Source: Rosa chinensis
Lineage: Eukaryota > Streptophyta > Magnoliopsida > Rosales > Rosaceae
NCBI RefSeq assembly: GCF_002994745.2
Contig: NC_037088.1
Location: forward strand, 65,738,397 to 65,802,396
Reading direction: 5' to 3'
Length of the DNA stretch: 64,000 bases
The position numbers and the translations under genes are program-made. Below the pieces are notes generated by a model, which had not been told where the DNA came from, did no database searches, and was given only the letters and a program-made list of their open reading frames with translations. Numbering within the stretch: the stretch's first letter is position 1; each line of letters starts with the position of its first letter. Shown one piece after another: positions 10,576-20,047 of this stretch.

Positions 10576-13500
10576 CCCCCCCTCAAACTTGGCGGCTCCG
10601 GACGAACAAGTTTGCTTGAAAAGAGAAGATGACGTGACTTGTGAAGTGGTTTAGTGAGTAGATCAGCTGGCTGATCAACAGAGGGAATGAAGCAGACCCG
10701 ATGACTACCAAGAGCAACTTTTTCGCGGACATAATGATAATCAAGCTCGATATGCTTAGTTCGAGCATGGAATACAGGATTGGACGCCATGTAGGTAGCA
10801 CTAAGATTATCACAATGCAATAAGATGGGAAACTGAATGCGAGCGCCAAGTTCATAGAGCAGATAACCCAACCAAGTAGTTTCAGCACAGGCATGAGCAA
10901 GGGAACGATATTCCGACTCGGCACTCGAGCGGGCAATCGTGGGCTGCTTCTTGGAACACCAAGAGATCAAATTCGAACCAAGATACACAAGATAACCTGA
11001 CGTGGACCGGCGGGAGTCGGGACAGCCCGCCCAATCCGCATCAGAGTAGGCGAAGAGGTGCACTGGCTGATGTTGAGGAGCAAAGGATAAACCATGACCA
11101 AGTGTGCCTTTGACATAGCGAAGAATGCGCTTCACGGCAATAAGATGAGGTAGACGAGGTTGACTCATAAACTGAGAAACCGAGTTGACCGCAAAAGCAA
11201 TATCCGGACGTGTAATCATGAGGTATTGTAAAGCACCGACTAGTGTCCGGAATTCAGTGGGATTATCAAGTAACGCACCATCAGTGGCAGTGAGAGAATC
11301 CTTGGTAGACATAGGGGTACTCATGGGCTTGGTAAGCAACATATCATGTTTAGAAAGGAGATCATGAGCATATTTGACTTGATTAAGGTGAAGGCCATGA
11401 GAGGAGGTGTGAACCTGCAGACCAAGAAAGTAGTGGAGTGGCCCTAAATCTTTAATGTCAAAACCACGGGAAAGAGCATCAATGAAGCTTTGAAGAAGGC
11501 GATCATTGCTACTCGTGACCACAATGTCATCCACATACAACAAAAAATAAATAGTGTGCGGACCATGAGAAAAAATGAATAAGGATGAGTCTGCCAAACT
11601 TTGGGTAAACCCAATAGACAACAGAAAAGATGTCATTCTCTGAAACCACGCCCGAGGAGCCTGCTTAAGGCCATAGAGGGATTTGTTGAGTTTACAGACA
11701 TGAGTGGGGTGAGACTGATCAATGAAACCAGGAGGTTGAGTCATGTAGACATCCTCCGTAAGAAAACCATGGAGAAAAGCATTCTTGACATCTAATTGAC
11801 GAAGAGACCAACCACGAGACACAGCAAGACTAATAACAGTACGTATGGTAGCAGGTTTGATAACAGGACTGAAGGTTTCATGGAAATCAATACCTTGCTG
11901 TTGGTGAAAACCTTTGGCCACAAGACGAGCTTTGAAGCGTTCGACGGAGCCATCCGGATTCCGCTTGACTTTGAAAACCCATTTGCAGCCAACAGTGTTC
12001 TGTGTGGGAGAAGAGGGAACCAAAGACCAAGTGTTGTTTTTCATCAAAGCATTGATTTCGTCAACCATAGCAGCACGCCATTCAGCCTTCTTTGAAGCTT
12101 GAGAGTAACAAGTAGGTTCAACCGAGTCAACCATGGTGAGGAGAGCTCGAGGAATGGGATACCGCACTGTGCCATCACTTGGGATTCTGGGTTTTTGAGT
12201 ACCATCTTGGAGGCGCGTGACCATTTGGTGTCTGGAAGGAGAATTGGTAGCCGGAGGGGGAGAACTGGACCGGTGGGCAGGGCCGTCGGTGGGAAGCCGA
12301 TCAGGAGCAACAGTGGACGACGATGTAGCGGTGGTGTTGATGGGAGGACCGGTGATGCCATGAGGAGCAGGAACAGCGGAGGGAGGCAGCGACGGAGCAG
12401 GAACAGAGGAGGGAGGCGGCGACGGAGCAGGAACAGCGGAGGGAGGCCTGGGTCGGCGGTGATATGTGATTACCGGTGGAGATAACGGAGGATTAGATGG
12501 AGGAGGCGCGACCAAGTCTGACGCAAGTGAAGTCGAGGATTGATGTTGAACAGACGAGGTGGGCCGAGCGTTTGGGCCGCTGGGCAAGTGGGCATCTTGG
12601 ATGAGAACAGGGCCGGTTAATTGAGTTAACTCCAAAGCCTTTGACACTTGAACTGATGGGTCCTGCAATTTTCTGTAAGGAAAACTGGTTTCATCAAATA
12701 AAACATGCCGAGAGACGTAGACACGACCAGATTTCGGATCCAGACACCGATAGCCTTTATGTTTAGGGCTGTAGCCTAAGAAAACACACTCAAGACTACG
12801 ACTAGAGAGCTTATCCGAGACATAAGGACCAAGATGAGGGAAACATGAACAACCAAAGACCCGAAGAGAAGAATAAGAAGGCGGAGTACCATAGAGACGT
12901 CGATGAGGTGTATCCCAATCAAGGACAGGAGTAGGAAGAAGATTAATAAGATAAACCGATGTTAAGACAGCCTCAACCCAAAGATTATGTGGAGTACCCG
13001 AAGTAAGAAGAAGAGCACGAGCCATGGTGGCAATGTGGCGGTGTTTACGCTCGGCAAGGCCATTTTGTTGTGGAGTATGAGGACAAGAAAACCTTTGTTG
13101 GATTCCCAAGGAGTTACAATAGTTAGAGAAAGCATAACTGACATATTCGGTACCATTATCGCTTTGTAGAAATTTGATGGAAAGGTGGAACAGATTTTGG
13201 ATCATAGCAACAAAGGTTTGAAAATGAGTAAGAACCTCATTTTTGCGACGCATGGGATAAATCCAAGTATACCGAGAAAATTCATCAGTAAAGAGTACAT
13301 AATACTTAAAACCACTGATTGAAGAAGTAGAAGAAGACCAAACATCACTATGAATTATGTGAAATAGAGTAGTGGCAGTTGCATTATTAGATTGAAAAGG
13401 TAACTGATGAGATTTGCTTAAAGCACAATCTTTACAAAATGACCGAAAAGATAATTTAGAACCAATAGAAGACCCTATACGGGCGAAAACATTCGACGAA

Positions 13501-14927
13501 GGGTGGCCCAAACGGTTGTGCCAGATGGTGGAGTGAGTGGATGTAAGAGCATGGGGAGTAGGAGACACACTGGACAGATCTAATGGATAGAGACCATCTT
13601 TACAGGGGCCCTGAAACAAGAGACGACCAGTAAGTAAGCAATAGATTTGATAAAAATCAGGAGCGAAAAGGAAAAATACACGATTGCCTTTTGTGAAACG
13701 AGCAACTGACAACAGATTTTTACGAATGGAGGGAATACGGAAGACGTCAGATAAAGAGAATTGAGAAGATCCTAAGGAAAAAGGAAGGGTACCAGTATGA
13801 GAAATGGGCATCGAATCCCCATTACCCATATACACATTATGAGGGCCACCATATGGTTGAGAGTGATTGAGAGGCATAGCGGTCATGTGGTGAGTTGCAC
13901 CCGTATCCGGATACCAATTCGGATCAGCAGCAAAATGGGCTCCTGCAAAAGGTGCAGTAGTAGATGGCCCAGGAAATCGATGGGGACACTGATGCAGCCC
14001 ATGTTGGTTGGTATGGCAATTGGGACACCACGTTGGAGCTGGGCCGAGAAGCCCATTTGATGGAGAGGGGCGCACAGCCCAAGCAGGAGATGTAAATGGC
14101 CCTAGAGAGGGCACGGGCATCTGTTGCGCAGGAAAGGAAGCCGCAATCTGAGATGGACGACCACGGTAGGAGCGCCCACTGTTGGAGCGACCGTTTCTGG
14201 GAAAATTTCTGCCAGTGTGGGAGCGATTGTCACGACGGGAAGAAACTTGGCTTTGATGATAGAGAGCAGTGACCGGAGTGGAATCAGAGGGGCGAGATTG
14301 AGAAGCGTCAAAGGAAAGAATCCGGGCACGCAGCTCTGTAAAGTCAGGGAGAGGAGATTTCTGCGTGAGAGCAGTACGAAGCATGAGATAGTCAGGACCA
14401 AGGCCATGGAGGGTTGCAAGTACCAAGTCTTCATCCGGAACAGGTTTGTTGATGGAGGACAAGGAATCAGCAATAGATTTGGCATGGCGAAGATAATCAT
14501 CAACGGATTGGGTTCCTTTGTGAAGATCAAGTAGCTGCAATTTTAGATTGGCAGCGCTAGCCACAGAGCGCTGAGAGAAATGGCGAGCAAGACAATCCCA
14601 TATGTCTTTGGCAGTTTCGAAACCAATGGTGAGTTGGGCAATATTTTCAGTTAACGTTGTAGTGAGAATACTGACAATGAGCTGATCCTGTTGAAACCAT
14701 TTTGTATATTCAGGGTTGGGAATTGGAGTGGCTTGTTGAGTGTCAGAGGGAGTGGACATGATGGTGGGTGCAGGTGCAGATTTGGAGCCATCAATATAGC
14801 CCCAAAGATTATTGCCATTGAGGAATGGTTTGAGTTGACGAAGCCAAACCAAATAGTTGGTTTCGGTGAGTTTGATGAAGTTGGAGGTGTTGGGAGAGGG
14901 AGCAGAGGAAGGGGTGAGGGCAGCCAT
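10509..14927 (-). CDS. Copia gag-pol polyprotein, single intact frame (about 1472 aa)
   Basis: Supplies all functions for retrotransposition. In order: a gag region (TETNYLVWLRQLKPFLNGNNLWGYI, plant gag type), a degenerate zinc-knuckle-like CPNC-H-C cluster, aspartic protease (WYPDTGATHHMT), gag-pre-integrase (WHNRLGHPS), integrase with the core Asp (HSDVW), second Asp (QSDNGTEY) and Glu (QQNGLAERKH), reverse transcriptase with WVFKVK, LDVKNAFLHG and the YVDD active site, and RNase H with SDADWAGC and SAESEYRSLA. The start was placed at the ATG at 14927 because it directly precedes the gag homology and falls after the primer-binding site; the frame stays open further upstream through the LTR without an ATG. 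No frameshift or stop interrupts it. The frame is long and GC-richer than the surrounding spacer. Confidence 0.93.
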   Translation of the reverse strand: MAALTPSSAPSPNTSNFIKLTETNYLVWLRQLKPFLNGNNLWGYIDGSKSAPAPTIMSTPSDTQQATPIPNPEYTKWFQQDQLIVSILTTTLTENIAQLTIGFETAKDIWDCLARHFSQRSVASAANLKLQLLDLHKGTQSVDDYLRHAKSIADSLSSINKPVPDEDLVLATLHGLGPDYLMLRTALTQKSPLPDFTELRARILSFDASQSRPSDSTPVTALYHQSQVSSRRDNRSHTGRNFPRNGRSNSGRSYRGRPSQIAASFPAQQMPVPSLGPFTSPAWAVRPSPSNGLLGPAPTWCPNCHTNQHGLHQCPHRFPGPSTTAPFAGAHFAADPNWYPDTGATHHMTAMPLNHSQPYGGPHNVYMGNGDSMPISHTGTLPFSLGSSQFSLSDVFRIPSIRKNLLSVARFTKGNRVFFLFAPDFYQIYCLLTGRLLFQGPCKDGLYPLDLSSVSPTPHALTSTHSTIWHNRLGHPSSNVFARIGSSIGSKLSFRSFCKDCALSKSHQLPFQSNNATATTLFHIIHSDVWSSSTSSISGFKYYVLFTDEFSRYTWIYPMRRKNEVLTHFQTFVAMIQNLFHLSIKFLQSDNGTEYVSYAFSNYCNSLGIQQRFSCPHTPQQNGLAERKHRHIATMARALLLTSGTPHNLWVEAVLTSVYLINLLPTPVLDWDTPHRRLYGTPPSYSSLRVFGCSCFPHLGPYVSDKLSSRSLECVFLGYSPKHKGYRCLDPKSGRVYVSRHVLFDETSFPYRKLQDPSVQVSKALELTQLTGPVLIQDAHLPSGPNARPTSSVQHQSSTSLASDLVAPPPSNPPLSPPVITYHRRPRPPSAVPAPSPPPSSVPAPSLPPSAVPAPHGITGPPINTTATSSSTVAPDRLPTDGPAHRSSSPPPATNSPSRHQMVTRLQDGTQKPRIPSDGTVRYPIPRALLTMVDSVEPTCYSQASKKAEWRAAMVDEINALMKNNTWSLVPSSPTQNTVGCKWVFKVKRNPDGSVERFKARLVAKGFHQQQGIDFHETFSPVIKPATIRTVISLAVSRGWSLRQLDVKNAFLHGFLTEDVYMTQPPGFIDQSHPTHVCKLNKSLYGLKQAPRAWFQRMTSFLLSIGFTQSLADSSLFIFSHGPHTIYFLLYVDDIVVTSSNDRLLQSFIDALSRGFDIKDLGPLHYFLGLQVHTSSHGLHLNQVKYAHDLLSKHDMLLTKPMSTPMSTKDSLTATDGALLDNPTEFRTLVGALQYLMITRPDIAFAVNSVSQFMSQPRLPHLIAVKRILRYVKGTLGHGLSFAPQHQPVHLFAYSDADWAGCPDSRRSTSGYLVYLGSNLISWCSKKQPTIARSSAESEYRSLAHACAETTWLGYLLYELGARIQFPILLHCDNLSATYMASNPVFHARTKHIELDYHYVREKVALGSHRVCFIPSVDQPADLLTKPLHKSRHLLFSSKLVRPEPPSLRGGVRETKSSPEIKSSNSSPLICS

Positions 14928-14980
14928 AGGATCGAGACAGAGGAGAAGGATCAGGTAAGAACCAAAACTACTGATACCAT

Positions 14981-15191
14981 GTAGAAAGTGATTTTCCTTA
15001 AGTTGATGTTTACAATTGTACACATATATAGCAGTAGTAAGCTGCTGTTACAATGCAGGCAATAAACTATATTTACAGCTAGAATAAAAACTGATAAGCA
15101 ATTATAGCTCAGTATCAAAACAGCCTATGAACAAATCAATGGAGAAGAATTAGATGACTTGATTTCAGGAGAAGATTTAGTCTCTCTAACA
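14981..15191 (-). repeat. 5' LTR of the Copia element
   Basis: Second LTR, upstream of gag in the minus orientation. It is followed at 14980 by the initiator tRNA-Met primer-binding site TGGTATCAG. It contains a short TATATA stretch that may act in transcription. Confidence 0.95.
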
Positions 15192-17154
15192 CTTCTCCAT
15201 TACTAGTGATGCCAACTGCAGCTAATCTAATGGTGCGCTCATTAGCCACAGTAATGGGAGTGACACGAATTCTCCCTGAACTACGGTCAGCCTGGATTGC
15301 TGTTCTTATAACTTCAAGTTGAATTACGGGTTCATCAGCTATCAAAGCAATTGATGAGGTAGGAATGCTACATATAAGAGACAACGACACGTCAGCCACG
15401 TACTGCAGGCATAGGATGGTCATCCCCAACAGATTACCACAAACAATACTATAGGTTCCAAGCATCTCACGTGAAACTCTGTACAGACTCCTATAGGTCT
15501 CAGATAACCGTTTCACACAAGCACCATCATCAATGTGACCATGTTCTTTATTTAAGATCTCCACAGTTTCCACAAACTCAACACCATTTTTCCACTGTTC
15601 GAGACCACCAAGAAGCATGACATCCAGATGCGTTCCAGGGACAAGGCACATCTTATCCAACTTTACCAATGGATTATCAGTTTCTAGCTGTTAAGAGTCA
15701 AATAAAAAAAGTAACCACCATAATGATTTCCATCACCAGCCTGACGACCATTCAGTGGTGGATATGCCGCAATAAGTGAAGATGATTTTAAGACAATAGG
15801 TCCATGAAAAGAGCTTTCAAAGTTGTGATATTCATTAGGCAATGTAGCATGAAAAGTAGCTCCACCAGAAGCGGAAGCATATAAATCTGCCCATGAACAT
15901 GGAGAACCATAACTTGATGTATGGAACTCAGCATTCCCAACATGTGTAAATTAGATGCCCCCCCCCCCCCCCCTTTGACAATGATGACAGGCCCACTCTC
16001 TACTTTCCACTTTATCAAGGAACTGAATGCATCACATCTATAAAGGTAGGCACCATTTGATGCTTTCGTTGTTACAGCAGCGTCATTGACCCTTGTATCT
16101 TCAACTATGGCATTTGTTACCCCTAGGCTCAATGCGTTTGTCATAGAGTCAACATGAGCAACTGAAGAGTTTGATGAAACCATTGATGATGTGGAGACGG
16201 TCAAGTTAGCACTTGAGCCTTGTTCACACGAATAACTTTCAGATTATAACGAACAGCAGCGCCAACGAGGACAAGTACAGGTGAGGGAGGATCAAGTGAC
16301 ATGGCTTCTGCTACAGTCAGGACAATCTTATCAGCCATGTGCTTGTATTGTGGCTCAAGCAAATGCACAGAAACAGTCTCATGCCCAATTTCGATTCCTT
16401 TTACAACATACATGTCAGAGAATACACCACTATCTTCAAGTTTTATTTGGACATCTAGGTCTCCACACAATACTCAGGGGAGAGTCCTTAAGAGGAACAT
16501 GAACAAGGTGATGCAGTGGTTCATTGGTTTCTAGCTGCCACATGAATTGCAATCCCACCAGTGACGAAAACACATTTTCTTCATTATCAAAGGCATGGAC
16601 TTGAAGAGTGGCAAGCCCATCTAAGTCGAGTTTAACAGAACTAAGAAATATCTGGATTCTGGAAAGTTTGTCAATAAAAACTTTGCACCGAATCACGACT
16701 CCATGCCAGTATTTTCGTCGGTAGCATAAACAGCAGTCTCCTTCCTACCACTATAAGAAGCAACTGATCTCGACCGCGCACTAGTTGAGTAGTGACTAGA
16801 TGAATTATATTCAGGCAGAACAGAGAGAATATCATGATGATCCCATGACCGTTTGAAACAAAAATTCAGCTTATGTGCAAATATAATTTCTCAACATTTA
16901 TTCAAGAATAAAACAAGAAATACAAAGAGGGTGACCAAACCAAAGAGGTTTGGAAAAGCAATATTTACCGAAAGCTAAAAATTAGAAAGATACTCGCACA
17001 CTTGCATGTTATTGATCAATAACAATAGGTAAACAAAGGTTTAATCTACTAAAACTTAAACACCAAAACTAGATCCTCACTCAAACTCAAATTTCGCTCT
17101 TAACTGATTTAAGAGTAATAGCCATTGGTTAGTATAATCAAGTCTCAGAACATA

Positions 17155-18717
17155 TCATGCCGCACTGTTCCTGTTTCCAACTTTGGCAACAAAACCAGCT
17201 TTAATAGGAGCAACTGATCGCGAAGCACAACACCACTCGCATATAAGATGGTACTTGGGCCGATTTTCTTTCGAAAGTCGAGTGTCTGTACGTCTGCATG
17301 CGAAGCAAATCACATATTGATTGACATATTTCCGCAAGATTGCTCCGAACTTCTTAGGCAAAAATCTTCCCTTCACAACTAACCTCAGCTGTTCATCAAG
17401 CGATCCACTCGTGTCCAATTCCGCAAGCATGAAACTCATTACATGATCCGGCTCCCTAACCATAGCCCTACAGTACTCCATGAAATTGACAAGAACAGTT
17501 TTTTTCTTGGACCCTTCAAGAACTTGAGGAGGAGTCAGAACTAGACCACTCTTTTCTCCATCGTCAAGCTTCGTGGAATTTCCGCTACAGTTGTCCTGTT
17601 GTTGCAGAGCAATTGCCAATTGCAGATCGGAATTTATATCGAAGCCTGCTGAAGCTGCACTATCAATGCTGGCAAGGTAGTCGGCAGTGGTCCAATTTTC
17701 ATGTGATTGGTTATCAACTTTAAATTCCTTGAAATTGCCAGTCATGAACAATGTATCTCCATTCACCTCATTAAGCTTTTCCCACACCAAATCATGCTGA
17801 TTCAGATAACCCTGATCAGTTGCCAAAAGATAAACTTCTCCATTGATCTTAAACATGGTACTGAAGTGGTTGTTTCGAAAGAAAACACAGAGCTCCTGCT
17901 CTTTAAGGCCATCTTGTAAGCAGAAAAGGCCATAGTAAGTCAATTGACTAGCATTGTTCTTCAAAAAAGTCCTGATCAATTCCCCTTGTTGTACAGACAG
18001 TTCTGACTGATGAGAATTACTGCATTCAGGATCACCCACTGAAGTTGAAAGCTCACCCATAGACATTTGTAAGGCCATTAACAACTCTGCTTCTTCTTCA
18101 CGGTCTCCTGCTTTAATTACCTTTGGTTCATCAGAAGAAGCTGAATGTGGAGACTCAACAAGATATCTAGTTTTAGAAAGGCTTGGGGAAGGTACACCAA
18201 GTGTTGCAGTCATACTTTGTGTTTCCATTGCAACAAGCTCCCCCATAAGAGTATTATAGGACTTGGACTCAATTGCATTAGCAGTCTCATTTAGCACGGG
18301 ATCAACTATCCAGCCATGATATAGTGGGATGTCTAGCAGATCAAATATTGCACGTTCTGGAGTAGACTCAAAATCACTTATCCTTGTGAATTTTATGTCG
18401 ACGTTGATTCCGGTTGCAAGGCGAGGGAGTAGATCGATAGCATCGGCAACAGCATCTTTATTATCAATAGAATCAATTAATCTTTCAGCAACGAGTGTGA
18501 GTAACTTTTCTTGAGAGACTTCTGTAGTGTCTGCACTCAAGTTCAGGTTGTTTCTCAGGGAGAGAACATTACAGATGGCGAGGAGAGGGCAGGGGCCATT
18601 GTCGTTCTGGAGGACGATAGGGGCAGTGCGGTCCAAGAATTGAATGAGCTTGGTCTTGTAAAGACAGTCCTTCACTGACTGTGGCTGCTGTGGTGGTTCC
18701 TCAGACGATGAAGCCAT
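17155..18717 (-). CDS. Fusion protein: MINDY/FAM63 deubiquitinase joined to eIF2-beta C-terminal domain (520 aa)
   Basis: Residues 1-376 form a full MINDY (DUF544) cysteine deubiquitinase, a family that trims Lys48-linked ubiquitin chains. The oxyanion Gln37 and nucleophile Cys43 lie in QNDNGPCPLLA, the catalytic His284 in FRNNHFSTM, and a ubiquitin-binding MIU-like helix (DLQLAIALQQQ) at 364-374. From about residue 383 the frame runs without a break into the eIF2-beta C-terminal half: TPPQVLEGSKKKTVLVNFMEYC, the PDHVMSFMLAELDTSGSLDEQ core, and zinc-ribbon cysteines 471, 474, 493 and 496. The eIF2-beta N-terminal lysine region is absent. Start ATG at 18717; the frame is open upstream but has no earlier ATG. 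There are no introns. The 3' half, 3' flank and core promoter match the eIF2-beta-like gene at 8897-9628, so the MINDY part replaces its leader and N-terminal half. Every residue expected for activity is present. Function of the fusion is unknown. Confidence 0.88.
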   Translation of the reverse strand: MASSSEEPPQQPQSVKDCLYKTKLIQFLDRTAPIVLQNDNGPCPLLAICNVLSLRNNLNLSADTTEVSQEKLLTLVAERLIDSIDNKDAVADAIDLLPRLATGINVDIKFTRISDFESTPERAIFDLLDIPLYHGWIVDPVLNETANAIESKSYNTLMGELVAMETQSMTATLGVPSPSLSKTRYLVESPHSASSDEPKVIKAGDREEEAELLMALQMSMGELSTSVGDPECSNSHQSELSVQQGELIRTFLKNNASQLTYYGLFCLQDGLKEQELCVFFRNNHFSTMFKINGEVYLLATDQGYLNQHDLVWEKLNEVNGDTLFMTGNFKEFKVDNQSHENWTTADYLASIDSAASAGFDINSDLQLAIALQQQDNCSGNSTKLDDGEKSGLVLTPPQVLEGSKKKTVLVNFMEYCRAMVREPDHVMSFMLAELDTSGSLDEQLRLVVKGRFLPKKFGAILRKYVNQYVICFACRRTDTRLSKENRPKYHLICEWCCASRSVAPIKAGFVAKVGNRNSAA

Positions 18718-18815
18718 GGCTGTAATCCCAAAATTGATTACATGCGCTTTTTTGGTGAGAGAAAGAGATAGAACAAGAGAGAGAGTTTCTGAGAATGACA
18801 GAACATGCAAAGTTA

Positions 18816-18895
18816 AATAGGCACACTCCTATACTTGACGCACAAGTAATTAATCAATCCTTTATTCACAAGGAATCGTGGTGCCTTCACAATTG
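18816..18895 (-). promoter_or_regulatory. Upstream block shared between fusion gene and eIF2-beta-like gene
   Basis: About 75 bp nearly matching 9769-9845. It includes the stretch ACTCCTATACTTGACG and a Leu-tRNA-free AT-rich part, and lies about 100 bases upstream of the fusion gene ATG. The TATA box of the other copy is altered here (CTATTTAA). Conservation at both 5' and 3' outer flanks shows the two genes descend from one duplicated block with a replaced interior. Between this block and the ATG lies a GA-rich leader not shared with the other gene. Confidence 0.5.
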
Positions 18896-19077
18896 GATGC
18901 GATGTATTTTAGGAATAGGATCTTTTCTCCTGGGATCGTTTTATTCTTTTCAAGAGTAAAATCTTTTTCATGTATGAGACTGAAATCAATGACCGTGGTA
19001 ATGGAGTTAAGAGAGTAGTAAATATTTATATCCGGTACTTTTATGTACGAGGTATATAATATAGATAAGTGTATTTA

Positions 19078-19438
19078 GAGTATGTTTAGCATACTCTTTA
19101 TTTTTGCTCGTTAGCTATTTTAGAGAGCATGTTTAGTTTTTTATCTATTTTAATAGCTGCATCAGACTACTAAGTGACTCTCTATTATAATTTTTAGCTA
19201 TCTCGCTCTTAAATATAGAAAGTGAGATAAGACTCTCTATAATTTAAAATATTCATTTTGAGTTATTTTATGTAATTTATAAATACATTTACACTATTTA
19301 ATATTTCTTTAAAAAATAATATAAATTCAAAATTAACTAAAATAGAGAGCACTGATACAGACGTACTTCTAAAGTGGCTAGCCAAAATGACATTTTAGCT
19401 ACTTTAGCTAAAATTGGCTAGCATTGCTAAAGATACTC
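19078..19438. mobile_element. Tourist/PIF-Harbinger-type MITE, 361 bp
   Basis: Terminal inverted repeats GAGTATGTTTAGCA and, at the other end, GAGTATCTTTAGCA are flanked by the trinucleotide TTA on both sides (19075-19077 and 19439-19441), as expected for PIF/Harbinger insertion. The interior is AT-rich without coding capacity. Confidence 0.65.
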
Positions 19439-19645
19439 TTATATACTAAATAAATTAGTTCGATCCAGAGGTAGTGACACCATAAATTGGTGAACTAGTT
19501 TGGGACTACTCTACCTTTGTATCGAACTAATTTTTAATTTTTAATTTTTTACCTTAAAGTATCAGTTCATTAATATAAGTGAGACTTTGCTAAAACATGG
19601 TACAATTTTAATCTTCACTCCATTGGCATCCAAGAGATCATCAAA

Positions 19646-19745
19646 GATACAGCAATGATTCAGCCTCGTAAGCTTTCCTACTACTCTCCCCTTCTTTTTC
19701 CGCCCTCTTCTTCGCCCTTGCCAGACACCTTGTTGCTCCACCCAT
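19646..19745 (-). pseudogene. Truncated 5' end of the 410-aa gene family
   Basis: The minus strand from the ATG at 19745 matches the start of the genes at 26839 and 47163 (GCA-rich MGGG start, basic Arg/Ala/Lys stretch, EAEPL-like end) for about 33 codons with indels and frameshift, then homology stops at the outer border of the inverted repeat. No protein of use can be made. It shows the inverted duplication broke inside the gene. Confidence 0.7.
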
Positions 19746-20047
19746 CCGTACGTCTATCCTTCAAAACCCTAACCCTAGATTTATCTTCTGATTTCTGCTC
19801 AGTATTTATAGCTCCTAGGCGGGCTTAAATTGGACCGCCTTTAGAAATTTTTTTGTTAGTCTAAGCCCAACAGGTTACCTCTGCACTTTCAGCTTCACAC
19901 TATTTATTTATTTCAATATCTTCAATCCTCCCCGAGTCCCCGTCTACCTAGGTTATCTTGTACCTACGTACTCTGCAACTCCTTTGTTTATGCTCGATAT
20001 CAGTGGCGGATCTACTAACAACAGCCCAACCCATACTTTTAAAATAT

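Larger units (their letters stand above)
10364..15191 (-). mobile_element. Complete Ty1/Copia LTR retrotransposon (4.83 kb), apparently young
   Basis: The element has two LTRs of about 211 bp (10364-10575 and 14981-15191), essentially identical to each other. LTR ends are TG and CA, and a perfect 5-bp target-site duplication, CTTCT, lies at 10359-10363 and 15192-15196. In the minus orientation the 5' LTR is followed directly by TGGTATCAG, the primer-binding site complementary to initiator tRNA-Met, and the 3' LTR is preceded by a G-rich polypurine tract (seen as CCCCCCCCTC at 10576-10585). One uninterrupted gag-pol frame lies between. Near-identical LTRs and an open frame indicate recent insertion. 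The target was an exon of the gp210 fragment, whose reading continues across the insertion once one duplicated 5-mer is discounted. Confidence 0.95.
9960..16855 (-). pseudogene. Nuclear pore membrane glycoprotein gp210 (NUP210) fragment, frameshifted and split by a Copia element
   Basis: gp210 is a large single-pass membrane nucleoporin of the nuclear pore. Minus-strand pieces in gene order match internal parts of plant gp210: YATDENTGMES and CKVFIDKLSRIQIF near 16730-16620, the LQFMWQLETNEP piece, GDLDVQIKLEDSGVFSDMYVV near 16465-16400, SVAHVDSMTNALSLGVTNAIVEDTRV near 16170-16085, and KLDKMCLVPGTHLDVMLLGG to VTPITVANERTIRLAAVGI near 15668-15190. After the retrotransposon it resumes with FANSSSLHLQWELSSCDG near 10355 and IGFHNTM to SPELHLVVLNPYDKV near 10185-10045. 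The frame breaks near 16470 (small deletion), at a 14-16 bp poly-C run at 15958-15973, and near 10230. Both ends of the gene are missing. It is dead; the Copia insertion is one of several lesions. Identification rests on remembered motif order, not a search. Confidence 0.75.

Noticed and set aside
11185..14984. Several plus-strand frames of 60-136 aa, some Arg/Gly-rich
   Set aside because: They are antisense shadows of the Copia polyprotein, created by its open frame and codon use.
18718..18810. N-terminal extension of the fusion protein (hydrophobic 31 residues)
   Set aside because: The frame is open but lacks an ATG; the first ATG in frame is 18717, which also matches the MINDY N-terminus.
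20004..20047. hAT-like end CAGTGGCGGATCTAC in the left arm and its inverted copy at 26605-26623
   Set aside because: No matching second terminus or 8-bp duplication was found, so no element can be delimited.
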